Made by a program: the position numbers and the translations under genes. From JBDSTZ01 sp039927975 (GTDB lineage: Bacteria; Pseudomonadota; Gammaproteobacteria; Burkholderiales; Burkholderiaceae_D), in assembly GCA_039927975.1 (NCBI GenBank), contig JBDSTZ010000555.1, positions 1-16,798 of the forward strand: DNA of 16,798 bases, read 5' to 3'. The stretch's first letter is position 1. Each line of letters begins with the position of its first letter. The notes beneath the pieces are model-generated. The model had not been told where the DNA came from, did not search any database, and was given only the letters and a program-made list of their open reading frames with translations. Below are positions 13,345 through 16,798 of this stretch, one piece after another.

Positions 13345-15705
13345 ATGGCGCAGCGCGCGGCACGCAAGATCATCTCCTCCTCGCTTTTCGGTCTGGCCGC
13401 CTTGTGCAGCCACGCCAGCGGCGCCGACGCAAAGGCGCCGCAGGCCGTCACGGCGATCGCCAGAAGCGCCGGCGGGGTGGCCATCAACACGGCGGCCGGC
13501 ACGCTGACCATCGAGCCATGGACCGAGCGTATCGTGCGGGTGCGCTTTCACACCGATCCGGCATGGGCCGGCACCTACAACCCGGCGGTGATCGCCAGGC
13601 CGGCCGCGGTGCAATGGAGCGTGGCGGAGACCGCCGACACCTATACCCTGTCGACCGCCGCGCTGAAAGTGCGGGTCAATAAAGCCAACGCCACCATCGC
13701 CTTCCTCGGCGCCGATGGCAAGGTCGTGCTGGACGAATTCGCGTCGACGCCGCGCGGCATGGCCGGCGGCGCGTCGGGCCCGGTGAGCCAGGCCTTCGGC
13801 CTGCGCGGCGACGAATTCATCTACGGCCTCGGACAGCACCAGACCGGCCGCCTCGATAATCGCCACCTCGGCGTGCGCCTGCAGCAGGCCAACACCGATG
13901 TCGCCGTGCCGATGCTGACCTCCTCGCGCGGCTACGGCATCTTGTGGAATAACCCGGCCGTCACCGAAGTCGACGTGGCTATCCCGCAGAAGGCCAATCA
14001 GCTGGTGTTCCGCTCCGAAGCGGGCGGCGGCATCGATTACGACTTCATCATGGGGCCGGAACTCGACACCGTGATCGCTGGCTATCGCTGGCTGACCGGC
14101 ACCGCGCCGATGATGCCGCGCTGGACCTGGGGCCTGTGGCAGTCGAAGGAACGCTACAAGACCCAGGACGAGCTGTTGTCGGTGGCCGCGCGCCACCGCG
14201 CCATGGGCGTGCCGTTCGACGCCGTGGTGCAGGACTGGCAGTACTGGGAACCGGGCGCCTGGGGTAGCCACGCCTTCGATCCGAAGCGCTTTCCGGACCC
14301 GGCCGGCATGGTCAAGTCGCTGCACGATCAGCACGTCCACAGCATCATCTCGGTGTGGATGCGTTTCGACCCGGGCCTCGACAACCTGAAGGAACTCGAG
14401 CGGGCCGGCGCGCTCTATCCGAAGCTCTACACGAACGTCTACCCGGCCGGCTTTGGCCGCTGGTACGACGCCTATTCGCCGGCCGGACGCGATATCTACT
14501 GGCGCCAGATCATGCGCAAGCTCGGCACGCTCGGCTTCGACGGCTGGTGGCTCGACGGCAGCGAAACCGAACTCGGTGGCGACTGGGGCCAACTGCGCGA
14601 GGTGATGACCGCCGCCGGTCCCGGCGCCCAGGTCTACAACGCCTCGCCGCTGCTGCACACCACCGCCGTCCACGATGGCTCGATGCGCGACATCCCCAAC
14701 AAGCGCGCCTTCATCCTCACCCGTTCGGCCTACGCCGGCCAGCAGCGCAATGCCGCCATCACCTGGTCGGGCGACACGGTCGGCAACTGGGATATCTTCG
14801 CGCGCCAGATCCCGGCCGGGCTCAATTTCAGCCTGAGCGGCATCCCCTACTGGTCGGCCGATATCGGCGGCTTCTTCGGCGGCAGCCCGCGCGATCCGAA
14901 GTACGCCGAGCTGTTTACACGCTGGTACCAGTTCGGCGTGTTCAACCCCATGTTCCGGGTGCACGGCACCGGCGAGGGCAAGGAAATCTGGCAGTTCAGC
15001 GACAAGACCCAGCAGACCCTGCTCGCGTACGACAAGCTGCGCTATCGCCTGCTGCCCTACATCTACGCCACCTCGTGGGACGTCACCAACGCGCATGGCA
15101 GCATGATGCGCGCGCTGGCGATGGACTTCCGCACCGACCACGCGGCCCTCGGCATCCAGGACCAGTACATGTTCGGCAAGGCGCTGCTGGTGAACCCGGT
15201 GGTCCAACCCGGCGCCAAGGTCAGGACCGTCTACCTGCCCGGCCAGGAAAGCTGGTACGACTTCTGGAGCGGCCAGCGCCTGGCGGCCGGCCAGGTGGTC
15301 GCCGCCAAGGCCGACATCGACACCATTCCGCTGTACGTGCGCGCCGGCAGCGTGCTGCCGCTCGGCCCCGTCAAGCAGTACGCCGACGAAAAGAGCGCCG
15401 AGCCGACCGAGCTGCGCGTCTACCCCGGCCGGAACGGCGGCTTCGACTGGTATGACGATGCCGGCGACGGCTATGGCTACAAACAGGGCGAATATGCTAC
15501 CGTGCAGATGCGCTGGGACGATGCCGGCCACACCTTGACGCTGTCGGCGCGCGAGGGACAGTATCCGGGCATGCCGGCCACGCAGGCGTTCAAGCTGGTG
15601 TGCGCCGCCGGCCAGGCTGGCGCCACACAGACCAAGAGCATCACCTACGCCGGCCAGGCGCTGTCGATCGCGTTGCCCGATTGCGTGGCGCCGCCGCTGC
15701 CTTGA
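13345..15705 (+). CDS. Secreted GH31 alpha-xylosidase / alpha-glucosidase
   Basis: This 786-residue glycoside hydrolase is likely to act on alpha-xylosyl (xyloglucan side chains) or alpha-glucosyl linkages. The ATG at 13345 follows AAGGGAAG and gives a signal peptide (AQRAARKII, hydrophobic core, ASGADA at about 24-29). Upstream in-frame ATGs at 13291 and 13294 would spoil it. After an N-terminal beta-sandwich domain (about 35-250, with FIYGLGQHQTGRLDNR) the barrel begins with PRWTWGLWQSKERY (258-271). The nucleophile motif is FDGWWLDGSE with Asp404, and the acid/base motif is ITWSGDTVGNWD with Asp477. Then NFSLSGIPYWSADIGGF follows, and a DUF5110-like C-terminal beta domain ends it. The LTRSAYAGQQRNA motif and WWLDGSE resemble XylS-type enzymes that carry a PA14 insert, but no PA14-sized insert is present here. 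The GH43 gene follows 43 bp later. Substrate choice between xylosyl and glucosyl is not settled. Confidence 0.92.
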   Translation: MAQRAARKIISSSLFGLAALCSHASGADAKAPQAVTAIARSAGGVAINTAAGTLTIEPWTERIVRVRFHTDPAWAGTYNPAVIARPAAVQWSVAETADTYTLSTAALKVRVNKANATIAFLGADGKVVLDEFASTPRGMAGGASGPVSQAFGLRGDEFIYGLGQHQTGRLDNRHLGVRLQQANTDVAVPMLTSSRGYGILWNNPAVTEVDVAIPQKANQLVFRSEAGGGIDYDFIMGPELDTVIAGYRWLTGTAPMMPRWTWGLWQSKERYKTQDELLSVAARHRAMGVPFDAVVQDWQYWEPGAWGSHAFDPKRFPDPAGMVKSLHDQHVHSIISVWMRFDPGLDNLKELERAGALYPKLYTNVYPAGFGRWYDAYSPAGRDIYWRQIMRKLGTLGFDGWWLDGSETELGGDWGQLREVMTAAGPGAQVYNASPLLHTTAVHDGSMRDIPNKRAFILTRSAYAGQQRNAAITWSGDTVGNWDIFARQIPAGLNFSLSGIPYWSADIGGFFGGSPRDPKYAELFTRWYQFGVFNPMFRVHGTGEGKEIWQFSDKTQQTLLAYDKLRYRLLPYIYATSWDVTNAHGSMMRALAMDFRTDHAALGIQDQYMFGKALLVNPVVQPGAKVRTVYLPGQESWYDFWSGQRLAAGQVVAAKADIDTIPLYVRAGSVLPLGPVKQYADEKSAEPTELRVYPGRNGGFDWYDDAGDGYGYKQGEYATVQMRWDDAGHTLTLSAREGQYPGMPATQAFKLVCAAGQAGATQTKSITYAGQALSIALPDCVAPPLP

Positions 15706-15754
15706 TCGCCGTTTCGATTTTCCGCCCCACCTATCCATCACGGAGCGCATGACC

Positions 15755-16789
15755 ATGCTGTCGCATCTTAAACATACCCTCCGCCTGCCGGTGCTGGCGG
15801 GCGCTCTGCTTGCCGCCCTGTGCCTGCCCGGCCACGCCGCGCCGGCGTCCGATCCCTATGCCGGCTATCTGCTGGTGCATTTCACCGACGGCCGTCCGGA
15901 CGGCGAACAGATCTACTTCGCCACCAGCAAGGATGGCCTGCACTGGCAGGATCTGAACAAGATGCAGCCGGTGCTCACCTCCGACATCGGCGACAAGGGC
16001 TTGCGCGACCCTTCCATCGTGCGCTCGGCCAAGGGCGACAAGTTCTACATCCTGGCGACCGACCTGCGCATCGCCAACGGCAAGGGCTGGAACGCGGCCG
16101 TGCACAACGCCAGCACTTCGCTGATCATCTACGAATCGTCCGACCTGGTGAACTGGTCGGCGCCGCGCAAGGTCGACATCGCCGGCAGCATTCCCGGCGC
16201 CGGCTGCGCCTGGGCGCCCGAGGCGATCTACGACGAAGCCAATGGCGACTACATCGTCTACTGGGCCACCACCTCGCCGCTGAACGGCATCGACAAGGCG
16301 CGCATCTACTATTCGCGCACCAAGGACTTCGCGACCTTCACGCCGGCCGCGCTGTACATCGACCGTCCCGGCAGCACCGGCATCATCGACACCCAGATCG
16401 TCAAGATGAAGGACCGCAGCAGCGGCTACCAGTATTACCGCGCGTCGGGCGACGGCCAGATCACGATCGAAGGCGCCAACGAACTGCTCGGCAAATGGAC
16501 CACGATCGGCGACCTGCGCACGGTCGGGCTGACCGGCTTGCAGGTCGAAGGCCCGATCCTCTACAAGATGAACGATTCGGACCAGTGGCAGCTGTGGGTC
16601 GACCAGTACAAGGCCGGCAAAGGCTACCTGGCGTTGGTGACGTCGAACATGTCGGCGGCCGCCAATTTCCGCATCCTCGACGGCGCCGAGTACTCGCTGG
16701 GCAAGCTCAAGAAGCGGCACGGCTCGATCCTCAACGTCACCGCCGCCGAATACGAAGCGGTGCGCAAGAAGTACGGCGTCGCCGACTGA
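15755..16789 (+). CDS. Secreted GH43 arabinofuranosidase / beta-xylosidase-like enzyme
   Basis: This 344-residue five-bladed-propeller hydrolase is probably active on arabinosyl or xylosyl ends of hemicellulose. Two ATGs compete: the one at 15749 is only 3 bases from GGAG (15742-15745), while that at 15755 is 9 bases away and is preferred. Either gives a signal peptide ending near GHAAPA (residues 27-31). GYLLVHFTDG and QIYFATSKDGLHWQDLN form the first repeated strands. RDPSIVR holds the likely catalytic base Asp85, WAPE (153-156) is the conserved mid-barrel motif, IIDTQIVK holds the likely pKa modulator Asp212, and VEGPILYK holds the likely acid Glu265. These residues are assigned by family pattern, not by alignment. 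The gene ends 9 bases before the window edge and is in an operon with GH31. Confidence 0.88.
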   Translation: MLSHLKHTLRLPVLAGALLAALCLPGHAAPASDPYAGYLLVHFTDGRPDGEQIYFATSKDGLHWQDLNKMQPVLTSDIGDKGLRDPSIVRSAKGDKFYILATDLRIANGKGWNAAVHNASTSLIIYESSDLVNWSAPRKVDIAGSIPGAGCAWAPEAIYDEANGDYIVYWATTSPLNGIDKARIYYSRTKDFATFTPAALYIDRPGSTGIIDTQIVKMKDRSSGYQYYRASGDGQITIEGANELLGKWTTIGDLRTVGLTGLQVEGPILYKMNDSDQWQLWVDQYKAGKGYLALVTSNMSAAANFRILDGAEYSLGKLKKRHGSILNVTAAEYEAVRKKYGVAD

Positions 16790-16798
16790 CGCGCCGCC

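Noticed and set aside
13279..15756. 825-residue open frame on the - strand opposite the GH31 gene
   Set aside because: Composition typical of an antisense shadow. The + strand encodes an intact GH31 enzyme with both catalytic aspartates.

Overview
The window is GC-rich DNA from a Betaproteobacterium. The protein set looks most like the Massilia/Duganella/Janthinobacterium group (Oxalobacteraceae). This placement rests on codon use, the style of the tad locus and the co-occurrence of DUF3422 with plant-polysaccharide hydrolases, not on a phylogenetic marker. No rRNA, tRNA, CRISPR array, insertion sequence or phage gene was seen.

Region 1 (1-9416, + strand) is a Tad/Flp type IVc pilus locus. 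In order it holds the tail of the periplasmic assembly protein CpaB/RcpC, the outer-membrane secretin CpaC/RcpA, a small lipoprotein, two tandem Flp prepilins, TadG, TadE and TadF, the polar-localisation ATPase TadZ/CpaE, the secretion ATPase TadA/CpaF, and the inner-membrane platform proteins TadB and TadC. Most genes are 0-14 bp apart, with AAGGAG-type ribosome sites often overlapping the upstream stop codon. The larger gaps lie around the pilins, and strong GC hairpins follow each pilin gene. These could set the pilin mRNA apart from the machinery genes. No TadV prepilin peptidase and no TadD tetratricopeptide protein is seen here.

The first 250 bases are abnormal. The + strand carries what looks like the C-terminal tail of CpaB, while the - strand of bases 1-135 encodes the start of a CpaB SAF domain. 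The cpaB gene therefore appears broken by an inverted junction near 125-165, either a real inversion or a chimeric assembly end.

Region 2 (9442-16789) is a hemicellulose-utilisation segment. It has a secreted GH51 alpha-L-arabinofuranosidase (- strand), a DUF3422 membrane protein (- strand), and a divergent pair on the + strand made of a secreted GH31 alpha-xylosidase/alpha-glucosidase and a secreted GH43 enzyme. The three hydrolases could together strip arabinose and xylose side chains from arabinoxylan or xyloglucan. Convincing promoter-like boxes precede the GH51 gene, and weaker ones precede GH31 and DUF3422. A CGATAC/GTATCG inverted-repeat motif occurs upstream of GH51, and a degenerate copy lies upstream of GH31, so a shared regulator is possible.

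I found no clearly new system. The most noteworthy items are the broken cpaB at the left edge, the hairpin-bounded pilin pair and the candidate shared operator.
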